Shown here: positions 11,704 through 24,563 of the stretch, in pieces
Layout of the letters: each line of letters begins with the position of its first letter
Position numbering within the stretch: the first letter of the stretch is position 1
Origin: Mya arenaria
Taxonomy: Eukaryota > Mollusca > Bivalvia > Myida > Myidae
Length of the DNA stretch: 64,000 bases
Reading direction: 5' to 3'
Assembly: GCF_026914265.1 (NCBI RefSeq)
Contig: NC_069133.1
Span: 14,382,280-14,446,279, forward strand
Position numbers and translations under genes: made by a program
Notes under the pieces: model-generated
Told to the model about the DNA's origin: nothing
Database searches by the model: none
The model's input: the letters and a program-made list of their open reading frames with translations, nothing else

Positions 11704-12483
11704 ATGGATATGACCAAAGGAGTGGAGGCAGACACCTTTGAGGTGTGTGAAGCCGAACTGTCTCGGGAATGTGATATAAGACGCGATACGAAAATTCATT
11801 CAGGAGGGAAGCCATACTCATGTGGGATATGTGATACTGCTTTTTCTCATAAAAGTTCCTTACATGCTCATAGCAGAATACACAAAGGAGAGAAGCCTTT
11901 TAAGTGTGACACTTGTGGTGCTGATTTTGCTCGGAAACACCATTTACAAACACATCTGAGAATACACACAGGTGAGAAGCCATATAAGTGTGAGATATGT
12001 GATGCTGCTTTCTGTCATAAAACTGCTTTACATAAGCATACGCGAATACACACAGGGGAGAAGCCATTCAAGTGTGAGACATGCGATGTTGTTTTTTCAC
12101 AGAAATATGATTTACAGAGACACTTACGAGTACACACCGGAGAGAAACCATACAAGTGTGAGACATGTGAAGCTGCGTTCTCTCATAAAAATTCTTTACA
12201 GGCACACATAAGAATACACACAGGAGAGAAGCCATATAAGTGTGAGATTTGTAGTGCTGCTTTCTCTCGAAAACATCATTTGCAAACACATACAAGAATA
12301 CACACAGGAGAGAAGCCATATAAGTGTGAGATATGTGATGCCTCTTACGGTCATAAAAGTTCTCTGCGAAACCATAAACAAATACATGTACACGCAGGAG
12401 AAACGCTATACAAGTGTGACACATGTAATGCTGTTTTTTCTTGCAAAAGTAATTTACTGACCCATGTTCGAGTACACATATAA
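11704..12483 (+). CDS. C2H2 zinc-finger protein exon, eight fingers (locus A)
   Basis: The open frame is 259 codons. The exon starts at 11698 after an ATTTCAG acceptor, and ATG 11704 is placed as in the related loci at 22404 and 56638. Residues 10-35 are a degenerate finger lacking its first Cys and first His. Eight intact C-x2-C-x12-H-x3-H fingers follow, joined mostly by TGEKPYK or TGEKPFK linkers. The last linker is the odd [10 protein letters not shown]. Helix residues at -1, 2, 3 and 6 are H/S/S/A, R/H/H/T, H/T/A/K, Q/Y/D/R, H/N/S/A, R/H/H/T, H/S/S/N and C/S/N/T, so fingers 2 and 6 are alike. Tandem C2H2 fingers normally bind DNA in the nucleus; the target is unknown. No KRAB, SCAN or BTB domain is seen, though upstream exons may lie outside. 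After the TAA, an in-frame NKPSKRETRAD remnant suggests a lost ninth finger. AATAAA follows at 12565. It is the only locus of the cluster without breaks. Confidence 0.85.
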   Translation: MDMTKGVEADTFEVCEAELSRECDIRRDTKIHSGGKPYSCGICDTAFSHKSSLHAHSRIHKGEKPFKCDTCGADFARKHHLQTHLRIHTGEKPYKCEICDAAFCHKTALHKHTRIHTGEKPFKCETCDVVFSQKYDLQRHLRVHTGEKPYKCETCEAAFSHKNSLQAHIRIHTGEKPYKCEICSAAFSRKHHLQTHTRIHTGEKPYKCEICDASYGHKSSLRNHKQIHVHAGETLYKCDTCNAVFSCKSNLLTHVRVHI

Positions 12484-12564
12484 AATAAGCCATCTAAGCG
12501 TGAAACACGTGCGGATGACAGTGCTAAAATTTTAACTTTTTTGAGCACTTTGTTCATTGCATAA

Positions 12565-12570
12565 AATAAA
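12565..12570 (+). terminator. poly(A) signal AATAAA after locus A
   Basis: AATAAA about 80 bp past the stop codon of the zinc-finger exon, at a suitable distance for a short 3' untranslated region. Confidence 0.45.
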
Positions 12571-13968
12571 ACTGGCTAGATATGAAACCAACTAGCCAAA
12601 AAAAGTCATCGATTTGACCTAAATGGCTAACAATTATTAAATGTATCAAAACTTCTATTCATTTGTTAATATGCACTACAAGTTTGTATTACTTTGGTAG
12701 ACATTTGTATCACTGTTATAAATATTAAGGTAACTTGATATCAAAGCAGATGGATTGTTTATAATATATATATACTGTCTTTATTATTTTTAAACTAGCA
12801 TGGAATTTATATAATGATTACGTAAATAAACGAAAATGACGGGTTACAACTGTTTTTATCTTTTAATTAAAGTGAAAGCGCGATCGATAAAACGAGACAC
12901 AGTCTACTTATTTATGTTGTTGAAGGATTTAAACTTACTTTACAGACACGGTGGATCATCGTTCACCGAAAATAGCTGATATTTCTGCTAATTGTTAATT
13001 TTAAATGATAATTATTATTTATTATAATCGTCAGATGTTTTATCCAACAAATAAACATTGCATCATATTGTATGGACTGGGTATAGTATTTTTCTGGACT
13101 GTGCATAGCTGTATACTAGAAATAAGTGTACGGCCGAGAAAATTATACTGATTGTGTCATAGACGTAGTAAGTGATGTTTGTTAAAGCTTTTAAACATTA
13201 AACATTAATTTAGTTTCATTATTTATATATACTTTTATTTCCTCCATAATGCTATGAAGAGCAAAACTAAAGTTTATAAATGTACAACATACAAGTTTAT
13301 AACATGTCAGTATACAATTAAAGAACTATTTAAACAACATTCACACTTATATAATTCATTTTGGAGTACATATATTGGGATTCCACAAAAATGGTTTATT
13401 GTCACATAAAATTTTCGACATTAACTCTCCGATGTCCTTACGTGAGCACAAGGACATCAACTGTCACCGTTTTTCATCGTGTTTGTTCAATATGGTCTTC
13501 CAACATGATTTCGACGGGAATGTACCATAGTATATATAATCACTAATATAATTTATGAGATTATACTTCTGTCTATATATTTCAGGTATGAATCCAAGGC
13601 TGTGTTAGTCATAATTAATGAATCTCACCAGCCTATGGTTAAACTGCTTTAGCGAGATATGCGTTTGGTAAGCGGTATAGCTGTCATAGGAAATGTAATT
13701 GCCTTATGTCTGTACAAGGCTGCACTGATGTAATATCAATTGCACATGGCGCAATGTCCGTGCTTACTGTATGCTTAAAGAATTGTATAAATTTAACACA
13801 GAACATGTGAGATATCTTCAGTTTGACGATATCGCTTGTCAGTAACTCATTGCCAAATAGTCATTTTGGTATAACAACGCTATTGTATATAGTTCTAAGG
13901 GTCATCGCGTTTAGTGAATATAGGTTACAAAGAGTGTACAACGCAGTTGTTTGTTTTTAGATTGCTGG
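12571..13968. other. non-coding, nothing recognised
   Basis: AT-rich sequence with no supported exon, RNA gene or array. Confidence 0.4.
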
Positions 13969-14070
13969 CCACCAATCTCATTATAATCAGATCCCAAATA
14001 CACGCTTCACGACGTTACGCTATGTGGATCTGAGGACTTCGCGTAAGGGGTCACCTCAGATTGACCTCTC
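13969..14070 (+). repeat. left arm of a ~100-bp inverted repeat
   Basis: CTGGCCA, CCAATCTCATTA, GATCTGAGGAC and GGTCACCTCA occur here in order. They recur in reverse complement at 18541-18645, in the same order and spacing, with roughly three quarters of positions identical. The pair encloses 4.5 kb. It could be the ends of one element or two copies of one short element in opposite orientation. Confidence 0.7.
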
Positions 14071-14870
14071 CACTAGCCAATGAAATTGCTCGTTACGTCG
14101 AAGGCAGACACGAAGCTGACGTTTTCTCCAAACGTCATGGCCGAATTAAGCTGTGAGTATATGGCAATTTTACAAAAAAATAGCAAATTCGTATGCTCAG
14201 AATGGTGTCGTTTTGATGAAACTTTCAGGGTTCCTTCCAAAACTACTTTTCTCTCTGTATACCAAATGCCATTAAAATGACACCATTTTAAGATGCTGCA
14301 ATAGCCGTTTATTTACGAGGTAAACACCGGCATCCGTCACTTGTAGATGTAAACCGATTGCTATTGGATTAAGTTTATAATAAATATTCCTTTCCATCCT
14401 GTATGTTCTTTTAACTGTTTTTAAGTGTCATTGATTACTGAACTATTCTCGTAGTTAACACTACCAAAAAACAAAATGGCGTCTTAGAAAATTGAACTTG
14501 TTTGTTAGTAAAACAATTCCAATATGATCATAATATTACGAACTATTGACCTATTATAAACGATGCGGATACATAAGCGTGATTAAAATATTTAATATGA
14601 ATATTTTAATACCATAATATTAACGGGTTATTCTGATGTCCATGAAAAGTTATGAACTTGCTGTATGTCCAGTTGACTGACACTTTCATTTTCACCAAAA
14701 ATATTACATTATTTATTCATTTCGTATGTACAAATGTTATGACTCTGCTGCAGCATTAGATACTCTGTAAAGCCTGCTTGGAAAGAATTATTAGAATGAA
14801 CAGTTTGATAAAAACACCGGATTATGAAACGTAAATACAAAATCGTATTGTGTGTGGGTAAGAACCAGCC
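14071..14870. other. non-coding, nothing recognised
   Basis: A short open stretch (14080-14280) follows the inverted repeat but has no domain or splice context. Confidence 0.4.
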
Positions 14871-14943
14871 GCCCGGTTAGCTCAGTTGTGTAGAGCGTCG
14901 TGCTAGCGTTCCGGCGGTCGTTGGTTCGAGCCTCACCCCGGCA
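14871..14943 (+). tRNA. tRNA-like sequence, probably a SINE head
   Basis: The A-box region TTAGCTCAGTTG and the B-box GGTTCGAGCCT are well formed, and a CCCCGGCA end is present as in many real tRNAs. The 5' strand GCCCGGT has mismatches with it, and the anticodon stem (TCGTG against TCCGG) is imperfect. The loop would present AGC (Ala). It is followed by about 140 bp ending in AT-rich GTAATAATAATG, so a tRNA-derived SINE is more likely than a working tRNA gene. Confidence 0.45.
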
Positions 14944-15095
14944 TACTTAACCTCGCAGTTTACTTTAATATTGTAAATTATTGTAGATCATCATAGTTGA
15001 TGTGTGAACCAGGCCCTGGCGGAGACCAAGTGTTTATTTCGCCAATATATTGTAATAATAATGTAGATGATAATAATTTATGACAGTCATAGATG
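14944..15095 (+). repeat. possible SINE body following the tRNA-like head
   Basis: The body contains CCAGGCCCTGGCGGAGACC at about 15010-15028 and ends in an A/T trinucleotide-like tail. No second copy lies in the window to prove its limits. Confidence 0.3.
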
Positions 15096-15163
15096 AATAC
15101 TATTGAATAAATGAGCTGAATTTTATTAATAACCATGTAATTTTATTTTTTTACAGTTTAAAT

Positions 15164-15268
15164 ATGAGTCTTTTAGTTCTCTTCCCCAACCGGATATCCT
15201 ACAATACAGATATCATAAAGGATTTAAAACCAAATGACCCCCATCCAGGATACAAGCAGAGTTTATTG
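15164..15268 (+). CDS. putative small coding exon, function unknown
   Basis: A polypyrimidine tract and TTTTTTTACAG end at 15156. ATG 15164 opens 35 codons running, with no stop, to a consensus donor GTATGT at 15269. The peptide begins MSLLVLFPNRISYNTDI and contains KPNDPHPGYKQ. I do not recognise the family. Possible further exons are 15883-15955 (acceptor TGCTTTTAG, donor GTAATC) and one from 16358, with AATAAA near 16664. It could equally be a non-coding transcript or a fragment carried inside the inverted-repeat unit. Confidence 0.3.
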
Positions 15269-17224
15269 GTATGTACTAGCAGTTGTAGATTAATTTTAAA
15301 GATTGAAGCTTGTACACTGTCATTTCATAGAGTTTGAAACAAATATGATCTGAGCTATCTTCCCTGGCTGAGTTAACATTTGAATATTTTTATAATGTTT
15401 AGATTGTTTTAGCAGTTGTTGTGATCACATGACTACAACGTGATCACAGAATGAGAGGGTGCTGCAAGCAGTGCCCTGATTGGCTGGCTAGAGAAAAACT
15501 GTGGGTTACAACATACAGAACCAGACAGAACAGACGTATATCTTAGCAGTTACTGTATCAGGTATCATGGATGGTAAGTGCTGCTTAACCTGTGTGTAAC
15601 TGTTCATTGTATTTGTATTTTAATAAATGCAATACAGTACTCTCCAAGTGTATTTAATCTTGTCCCATGGATGAATGTTACTGATGTACTTGTCCACAAT
15701 AATACATTCTTAAAAAATAGACCTACACTAATATTAAAACAAGTAATTATAATTTCACTGCCTATTTAAAGAATACATTTTTTATGTACATGTTCTTGTG
15801 TGCAGAATAAGTTACTAACTAATGTTACATTGACATGAATGGAAATGAATGTGTGTGTTTTTTGACAACTTATTGCTTTTAGTTGAACAATTCAGGAAGT
15901 CCAGCTGTCTGAAAGTCTGAGAAGAAGGTGTTCCTGTATTAACCATATCCATATGGTAATCCTTAGACACAAACAGAACAGGTGAATACATATTCAGTTA
16001 AAATGTTCATCAAACTGTTTTTATTTTATTTAAGGAATAGAAAATAGGTAGATATAATACTACTTGAAGTTAATGATTAAAGCATCTTTGGATTCCATGT
16101 GTTTGCAATATTTGTGTAAAGATAAAAAAACTTTTTTGTAAAAATTTGAATGATATTACATTGCAAGTCTGGAAATATACTTGTGAAGTATTATTCTTTC
16201 ACTCTGTCAAAGAGAGAAATCAGTGAAGAAATTTAAAGTAAATCATATTAGATGACTTAACATTTTTTATTACTTAGAATCCAAAACACAACATTGTTGT
16301 AGCTAAGCATTTATCAAGAATTTATTTATTCAACTATTCTTTCAATTCATTATTAAGGTACACTATGGAAGTGCAGAACAACTGGGACTCTGGCTGCCTC
16401 ATAACAGCAACCATTATGTAAACAAATATGTTAAGAAAAAAGAAAACAGGAGTCAAAATATTTCACATTAAACATGATCAGCTATGATGAATTTGATCAT
16501 TTATACAGATCAGTGACATTCACTTCATTAGCTATATATACTGCACATGAATACAGTTTGTTACCAATCATTAACTATTTTATTTGTTAATTTTTGTATT
16601 AAATGTGTCTCTTTATGTTATGTTTATGTTATGGTTAAAGTTTATTAGTTTGAATTTGCCAAAATAAAATGTCTTAATGTGAATGACAGACACACCATTT
16701 AGCAGCTTAGTGTTTGAGATGATATTTTGTCAACTGACCCAGCTTCTGTTCAAACGTACTGATTCACTTCATTAAATCAATAACTACTGAATGCTGATTT
16801 ACCTTAATAAATGTATACCAGATTTGAAAAGTACTGCCATCCCAATGGACAAAATATAGTTTTGAACACTAAGTCTACGTATATCGGGTATCTATTTTAT
16901 TTAATAAACTGCTTCCAGAATACGATGATCTCATTTTTTTCCCTGTATATTTGAATTATAATTAATCAAATCACCGAGTTAGATACAGACGTTTGAGAAT
17001 AATTAAGTCACTTCATCCTCCCTCTATTTTGGCTGAAAGAGAAGCTATGTTTTCTTTACAGATTGTTCCATTACATGTATAAACTATAAAAGAAATCGAA
17101 ATACGATAGAAATTTCTCTGAAGTGAAATATAATGCCTCAATTACTTTAGTACAAAAAGTTTAGGTGGTGAAAGCATCTTAACACCCAACTGTTGACTGC
17201 TTTTAACCAGTTTATCAGATGTGT
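15269..17224. other. non-coding, with possible exons of a small transcript
   Basis: Candidate exons at 15883-15955 and 16358 onward rest on splice-like sites alone; their open frames are short. After 16670 nothing is recognised. Confidence 0.35.
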
Positions 17225-17277
17225 ACAAAAGAAGGTTGTTGTTTTTTGTAACAAAAGAAGGTTGTTGTTTTTTGTAA
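17225..17277. repeat. direct duplication of a ~26-bp unit
   Basis: AAAAGAAGGTTGTTGTTTTT occurs twice in succession, a simple tandem pair. Confidence 0.85.
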
Positions 17278-18540
17278 AAAGCTTTTCCGACTGCTATGCG
17301 CGCTCAGTATTTTATCAATATCGCGAGAAAACTCCGCTCGAATGATGTGATTACTGAAATATAGTGAATATGATGATGAAGTAGATTTTAAAATCTTCCA
17401 TTTTATCAGCCGAAACACTTCCCAAATATCAAAACCTGATGTCGGGTTGGCAAAGGCGAAACCAATTGTGTCCAATGTAATTATTAATATTTAGAATGAT
17501 AATCATAAACAATAACACCCTAATTCACTTTTCTAAGTATATCTTAAATCAAATACCCCACAAAATATTCATATTATTCACCTGATTCAGTCTTTACTCT
17601 TAAATCAAAATATTTTTGGGCATTCTCTGAAAAAAAGAATTTTTTATTCCAATGCAGAGTGTCCCAGCCTCCTGGGGTTTTCATATTATCTTAAAACCTG
17701 TTTGATGATACATCCTTCTCCTAACAAAAGATAATATAAAAAAATCTTATTATTTATTAAATGAACCTCACTCTTCTAAGTTCCAAAATATTGCAGCTGC
17801 AATGCATTAAAAACAGTTTATATCACAGGGGTTTCCCTCGTAAAAATAACGAAAAAACACGACTGAGCTTTATACAATTAAATACAAGTCAAGTTAAAAC
17901 TTACCTGGCTTACAGTAACATTTACTGTGCAACATGATTAGCATAGATGATAGTTTACACATGCTATACTTAGGTGTTTACATATAACATTAACAATGTA
18001 TCAATATGAACACTTGTAAGCATAGATATGTGCAAATAATGACTAACTTTCAGCATTTAACTGGTCAATCACCGTGATTAACGTCTGAGAACGAAGTTCA
18101 GATCCAGGAATCTAGACGATGATGTTGCTCGTGCTCGCGAATTTGTATTACATTGTCAAATTCAAAACATCACATCAGGTTTGTAGTGGTGTATCATCTA
18201 TGGGTATAATTAATAATGTTATTTATCCATTTACACGATATACTCTCGTTTAAAAGCATTATATAACTTTTTTTTAATCCAGTTAAGTTTATATTGTCGT
18301 TTTCCGATTCAGTTGAACTGTCATCCTTGACCTTTTTATTTATTTCACGCTTCGTTAATTTATCAAAGGCTAACAGTCACTGATTTTCGGAAAGAAATTG
18401 TTAAAGCGGGCAGAGAGATCCCGGGTCAGCATCGTCACCAGCGACGCCATTTAAAGTTTCAACCAAACCTGCTACGTTACAAACGTTATCATTGGATATG
18501 ATTTCGTGCACATGCTTATCAATATGCAATTTATAAAGGT
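17278..18540. other. non-coding, nothing recognised
   Basis: Interior of the inverted-repeat unit on its right side. No supported exon. Confidence 0.4.
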
Positions 18541-18645
18541 TAACTTGAGGTGACCTCTAACGTCATGTCCTCAGATCGTATATAACGTAATGAAATGAAG
18601 TGAACGTCACGATATGATTTTAATGAGATTGGCTGGCCACTGGCC
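18541..18645 (-). repeat. right arm of the ~100-bp inverted repeat
   Basis: Reverse complement of 13969-14070, with AATGAGATTGG and GTCCTCAGATC as the clearest matched blocks. A separate GGTGACCTC block marks its inner edge. Confidence 0.7.
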
Positions 18646-19484
18646 TACTGATCAAATCTACTTTTTGACATGACATTCTAATTGATTATTATCAATTATT
18701 GCGCCGGGGTTTACAAAATGGGACGTTGGATGTTATACGGTTTCAAACAATGCAAACGAAAATACCACTTTATTTCAATACGTTCATAAGATTGCAACGT
18801 GAATGTGATATTAGAAGCAAGCCGAAATATCTTAAAAATTATATAATAAGTGATGAGCCGAGGGGATTAGATAATTATAAACCAATACTTGGAACATAAA
18901 ATGTGACTAAAAGACGCTGCTTTTATTAACGTTCTACAAATAAAAACAAATCTGCTCATTTAAAATTGGGTTTCACTTAACTGACTTATCACAACAAATA
19001 AACTTGCGAAATCAAAGCATACAATGTTCATACATTGTATATTCTAGTACATATGTTTATCACTTAGCTAATTGTATTTAAAATTAGTATATTACATCCC
19101 CTTTCCTTAGGTAATGACAGAAACGTACCGATTGTAACCATACAGTTTTGAGCCACTCAAAATATTTGTTTGTATTCGAATTTCATTGCCTGTAAACTGG
19201 CTTATGAAAAAAGTAAATTTCTCTAGTCGGTGTTAGTTCATACAGGATCTAAATTGGCTCCATAACCAGTGCATTCCTCGGTTTCACTATTATCGACTGA
19301 CACTTTTTTCACTAAAATCAGACATATGTCACATGTATAATGCGTGCCCATCCAATCGCCTGTTTGTACGCTCTTTTGTTCAGACTATGTTACATGTATA
19401 ACACTATTTTTTCTAGGATGTAAATCAAATGTATAGCCTATACTAAGGGCTAAAATATAGAATATAGGCCATCATTATTTTTAT
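18646..19484. other. non-coding, nothing recognised
   Basis: A short open stretch at 18699-18899 has no recognisable domain. Confidence 0.4.
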
Positions 19485-20440
19485 TTAGAAATTCAGGTTA
19501 AGTTTTGCATGAAAGCACACATAGGTTGATATTTCAGCAACTACGTAATATATTGCATTGAGACTTTACCCAATGTTAATCAACCATTCATCCTACTTAA
19601 ACATGTTAGATAACTCTGGTATGCACTTCATGCAGATAATTGCACTTTATTATTATACTTAGAAATTCTGGTAAAGGTTTTTCATGTAAACGAACATAGG
19701 TTTATATCTCAGCACCTACTTGGTGTATTGCATTGAGACTTTAAACTATGGTACACAACCATCCAACCTACTTTTTTAACTATGTAAGATAACTTAATTT
19801 TGCATTGAATGCAAAATAATTGCTCTAGAAATTCCGGTTAAGATTTTGCATGTAACCGCATTTAAGTCAATATCTCAGGATATACATCATGTTTTGCATT
19901 GAAACTTTGGTAATGTATAACCAACAATCTAATAAATGAAGATAAATAACACTTTTTAATATAACGCAAATAATTTGCTTTTATTATTTGACTTATTATG
20001 GTTAAGGTTTGCATGTAAGCACACATTTGTTATAACTCAGAAACTTATTGATGACTTGCAATGAGACTTAATACAAATAGTACTCGACCATCCAAACTAC
20101 TTAAATAACCAAGAAAGATAACTGTAGTTTGCATTTAATTGATATTATGACCCTTTTCATTCGACATAAGAATTCTGGTTAAGGTTTTGCGTTTAATCAC
20201 TTTTAAGTCAATATCCCAGGAAAAACATCGTGTATTGTATTGAAATTTTATACAAAGAACCCACCCATTCCACCTTCCTAATTAATCAAGAAAGATAACT
20301 CTTGCATGTTTTCTAATGTGTGCCCCTTTTTGATGCGACTTATAAATTCTGGTTAAGGTTTTGCATGTTAGCACACAACGTACTTAAATGACTAATTTAA
20401 ATAACTTTATTTCGCAAATAATGGCCCTTTAAACACGTCA
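19485..20440. repeat. ~180-bp tandem core repeats, diverged, about 5 copies
   Basis: Each unit carries a form of GGTTAAGGTTTTGCATGTAA, AATATCTCAGCAACTAC, TGTATTGCATTGAGACTTTA and GATAACTCTAGTTTGCATT. The same core makes up the array at 47079-48250. Here the units are more diverged, and the flanking inverted repeat and 3' hairpin of the other copy are missing. It is therefore an old, truncated copy duplicated together with its flank. Confidence 0.8.
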
Positions 20441-22397
20441 TATATTGAAATTAAATCTAATCTTTTTCTACAGTGATACATGCTTTTCAATCCTTACACT
20501 CTGAATAATTATCACCATGTACAATAGATGCCTTTATGATCACTGTTATGCATATTTGTATGTAAATTATAATCTGAGTTTCAGCAAAAGAAATTGAATA
20601 TCGGCTTTCAGTAAGTAACACGCATTGTTGTTAAGAACTTAAGTTAAACGACTTCACAGACAGGACGTCAAAATTTGGATCTCCGCCGTATGATAATAAT
20701 TATATTGGTAAAAAATGATGGACAGATAAGAAGAGTCCGGAAATACCGTTCAGATAACGGACATGTCATATTTATCAATACATAAGAAAATAATTGGATA
20801 ATAATCGATATTACTTGAAGAGCAATTAAGATATAAATCTGACTTGCGAATCATTGTTGCGAAAATATAATGACTTCCTTAAATGAGAAGGTTTAAGTAT
20901 ATGTAGTTATAAATAACAACTAGACTTGTGTCTGTAGTTTTAAATAAACAGTTAAATGATTGATGCTAGGTCATACTGACTGTGGCAAAGAAAAGTTGTG
21001 TTTCATTGAGGATAGATTGTCTTTCACAAGGTACATTATTATTGAAATACCAGCTGTATGTCATCCATTAATTAAAGTTTTCAAGTCGTATACGACCTTT
21101 GTTCCATATCATAAGACTCCTCTGAATTGTCTTTAATATTTAAGTGATTATTATGTTCATGTCAAATTCATTTGTGATGACACACCATAATTCGTATGTG
21201 ATTTTGCTGACACATCATAATCCGTAGGTGAAATTACTGACACATCATAATCCGTAAGTGATTTTTCTAACACATCATAATCCGTAAGTGATTTTTCTGA
21301 TCGTGTTATAAACTATTGTTTTTTCTATATTCAATTTATTTTTGAATTCACATTTAAATTATGTGGGTGCTTATATTTAAAAAAAACCATCTGAACTTGC
21401 ATGAATTTATTCTATCTTTTAATGCATATTTGTATTATTCGTTTGATATTTGCACATTTAAAGTAAAAATAAGTTCGTATTAAAATGATTTTGTCAGCAG
21501 TCCTTTATGAGTAGTTTGCAGACATTCACGAAATATGTGGCTCATTCCATGGTAAAATTACAAAAAAGCTTGTCAAAACGGTCAGTATGTGAGATTGCTT
21601 TAAGACTTTCCCGATTTCGCATTTATGCGATTTCAATTATAATATCTGAAAAGAAATTAAAACATTCAAGTACATTTGATACGAAGGCAATGACCATTGC
21701 TTTTTTGTAGTAATTGCTACCTCACTTATACAAATATTTGCATGTTTGTGACGTTTCAAGTGAATTTTCTCAAAACGTTTTGATAAAAACATCGCCGTGA
21801 ATTCCGTTGCTCACCTTGACATTTTTCATAAAATTTCAGGAAATATTCAACGGCTAAACAATGATAGAAGCGTATTACGTATTGGCATGTATTCATAGCT
21901 GTACAATCTGTACGCTGTATAAAGACTTTAAAGGTATAATAGAGGGCGGCAGTTTCTTTGTGTTAGATATATGGGTCCCCATACGGACACGACATGAAAT
22001 GGTGTGACAATATTGTTGTATGTATCGGTTTGTCCAACGAGTACCAACAAGAGGTGTTCTCAAAAATATATTTGGTACAACTACACCTTATACAAAATAT
22101 TTCACTTGATGCACAATGTAAATTAAAACAATTTGATGTTATTGATTGTCAATACAATTTAATACGTAAAATGCACTTACCTTAACCGCGATGGCGTAAA
22201 ATATTTTATGTTTTTATAGCTTCATTCTCATTTCTGTAAAAACATCATTTCATAAAAAGAATTCAAGTATCATCATTTTAGTATTTTCAGATATATTGTA
22301 CGTACGAGAATAAGACTACACTGATGTATTCAAAATTATTTATTTGACAGGACTTTATATAAATTACTGTCAAAACAAACATATATATAATTTTCAG
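20441..22397 (+). repeat. duplicated upstream flank of zinc-finger locus B
   Basis: Non-coding sequence homologous to 36900-38720 and 48480-50057. An example is AGATAACGGACATGTCATAT near 20753. The last 250 bp match 40440-40775 and 56080-56631 up to the splice acceptor. It includes a 30-bp tandem repeat at 21178-21300. Confidence 0.75.
21178..21300. repeat. 30-bp tandem repeat, four copies
   Basis: CACATCATAATCCGTAAGTG-type units start at 21181, 21211, 21241 and 21271. The paralogous flank near 37498 has a single copy, so the array expanded after duplication. Confidence 0.88.
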
Positions 22398-22613
22398 ATT
22401 CAAATGGATATGCACGCAGACGAGAAGCCATACATGTATTAGATCAGAAGGGCTGAGTTGTCCCGAAACATTAAAGCGTCATATGGAAGAAAACACATAG
22501 GAGAGAAGCATATCACTCTGTGATATGTGATGCTGAATAATCTCTAAAAAAAGTTTGAAAATACACATCAAAAATGCAAACTGGATGACAGCCATACGAT
22601 TTGAAGATATGCG

Positions 22614-23489
22614 ATGCTGTTGTTTTTTTCTCAGAAACCCTGTTTACAGTCACATATAGGAATACACACAGGAGACGTGTCGTACAGGTTTGGGATATGT
22701 GATGCTGCTTTCTTTCAGAATGGTACTTTACAGAGACATATTAGAACAAATACAGAAGAGAAGCCATACAATTGTACGATATGTGTTGCTGCTTTCTCTC
22801 AAAAAAGTTATTTACAGTCAAGTATAAGAATACACACAAGCGAGAAGTGTGGAACATGTGAAGTTGCTTTCTCTCGAAAAGATTCTCTCCAGAAACACAC
22901 TAGAATACACACAGGAGAAAAGCCGTACAAGTGTAAGATATGTGATGCTGCTTTCTCTACGAATAGTATTTTAAAGTCACATATTAGAATACATACAGGA
23001 GAGAAACCATACAATTGTACTATATGTAATGCTGCTTTCTCTCGAAAAGATGATTTACAGTCACATATAAGAATACACAGGGGCGAGAAACCTTACAAGT
23101 GTGGTACATGTGATGCTGCTTTCTCTCAGAGAGGTCTTCTCAAGCGACACACTAGAATACACACAGGAGAAAAGCCGTACAAGTGTAAGATATGTGAAGC
23201 TGCTTTCTCTCGAAAACTTGATTTACACACACATATTATGAAACATACTGGAGAGAAGCCATACAAATGTATGAAATGTGATGCTGCTTTTTATCGAAAA
23301 AGTCATTTACAGTCACATATAAGAAAACACACAGGCGAGAAACCTTACAAGTGTGGAAGATGTGATGCTGCTATTTCTCGAAAATATGATTTACAGTCAC
23401 ATATAAGAATACACACAGGCGAGAAACCTTACAAATGTGGAACATGTGATGCTGCTTTTTCTCAAAAGGTCATTTACAATCACATATAA
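22614..23489 (+). CDS. open finger block 1 of locus B (about 9 fingers)
   Basis: A 291-codon open stretch. It begins in the helix half of a finger, then holds one finger with Cys and His lost (YRFGIC...RTN), one with its first His changed to Ser, one with a shortened linker (HTSEKCGTC), and six good fingers. It ends when the one-base deletion puts the tenth finger out of frame. The first Met is internal to a finger and unlikely to be a natural start. I treat it as part of a pseudogene. Confidence 0.45.
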   Translation: MLLFFSQKPCLQSHIGIHTGDVSYRFGICDAAFFQNGTLQRHIRTNTEEKPYNCTICVAAFSQKSYLQSSIRIHTSEKCGTCEVAFSRKDSLQKHTRIHTGEKPYKCKICDAAFSTNSILKSHIRIHTGEKPYNCTICNAAFSRKDDLQSHIRIHRGEKPYKCGTCDAAFSQRGLLKRHTRIHTGEKPYKCKICEAAFSRKLDLHTHIMKHTGEKPYKCMKCDAAFYRKSHLQSHIRKHTGEKPYKCGRCDAAISRKYDLQSHIRIHTGEKPYKCGTCDAAFSQKVIYNHI

Positions 23490-24370
23490 GAAAACTCACA
23501 GGCGAGAAGCCATACAAGTGTGGAAGATGTGATACTGCTTTCTATCTAAAAAGTTGTTTACAGACACATATACGAATACACACAGGCGAGAAACCTTACA
23601 AGTGTGGAACATGTAATGCTGCTTTCTCAACAAAACGCTGGTTACAAACGCATATTAGAATACACACAGGAGAAAAGCCGTACAAGTGTGAAATATGTGA
23701 TGCTGCATTCTTAGTGAAATCAACTTTACAGACACATATAAGAATACACACAGGCGAGAAACCTTACAAGTGTGGAACATGTGATGCTGCCTACTCATCA
23801 AAAAGCAGTTTACAAACGCATATTAGAATACACACAGGCGAAAAGCCATACAGGTGTGAAACATGTGATGCTGCTTTATCCACAAAAAATAGTTTACAAG
23901 AGCATATTAGAATACACACAGGAGAAAAGCCATACCAGTGTTTTATATGCGATGCTGCATTCTCTGTGAAATCAACTTTACAGAAACATGTCAGAATACA
24001 CACAGGCGAGAAGCCATACAAGTGTACGACATGTGATGCTGCTTACTCAACGAAACGCAGTTTACAGAGACATATTAGAATACACACATGCGAAAAGCCG
24101 TACAGTTGTACGACATGTGATGCTGCTTTCTCAACAAATCGCAGTTTACAAACGTATATTAGAATACACACAGGCGAAAAGCCATACAAGTGTGAAACAT
24201 GTGATGCTGCTTTATTAACAAAACGTAGTTTACAAGCGCATATTAGAATACACACAGGCGAAAACTCCTACAAGTGTGAAACGTGTGATATTGCTTTATC
24301 AACAAAAAGTAGTTTACAGAGACATATTAGGATACACATGCGAAAAGCCGTACAATTAAACGACATGTGA
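23466..24370 (+). CDS. open finger block 2 of locus B (about 10 fingers)
   Basis: The frame is open from before 23470; the first Met is at 23714. It encodes about ten fingers of the type YKCxTCDAAxSTKxSLQxHIRIH. One has its first His replaced by Tyr, and one linker reads TCEKP instead of TGEKP. The shift near 24338 replaces the next finger with a short unrelated tail ending at 24370. Confidence 0.45.
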
Positions 24371-24446
24371 TGCTGATTTCTCAACAAAACGCAGTTTAGA
24401 AACGCATTTTAGAATACACACAGGCGAGAAGCTATACAAGTGTTAG

Positions 24447-24563
<117 letters not shown>

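Noticed and set aside
11972..12557. Open frames on both strands inside the locus A finger exon, and similar ones in B, E and F
   Set aside because: The 84-bp repeat keeps other frames open by periodicity; they lack any domain and read HTGEKP codons out of frame.
14871..14943. A functional tRNA-Ala gene
   Set aside because: Mismatches in the acceptor, anticodon and T stems and a SINE-like tail make a tRNA-derived repeat more likely.
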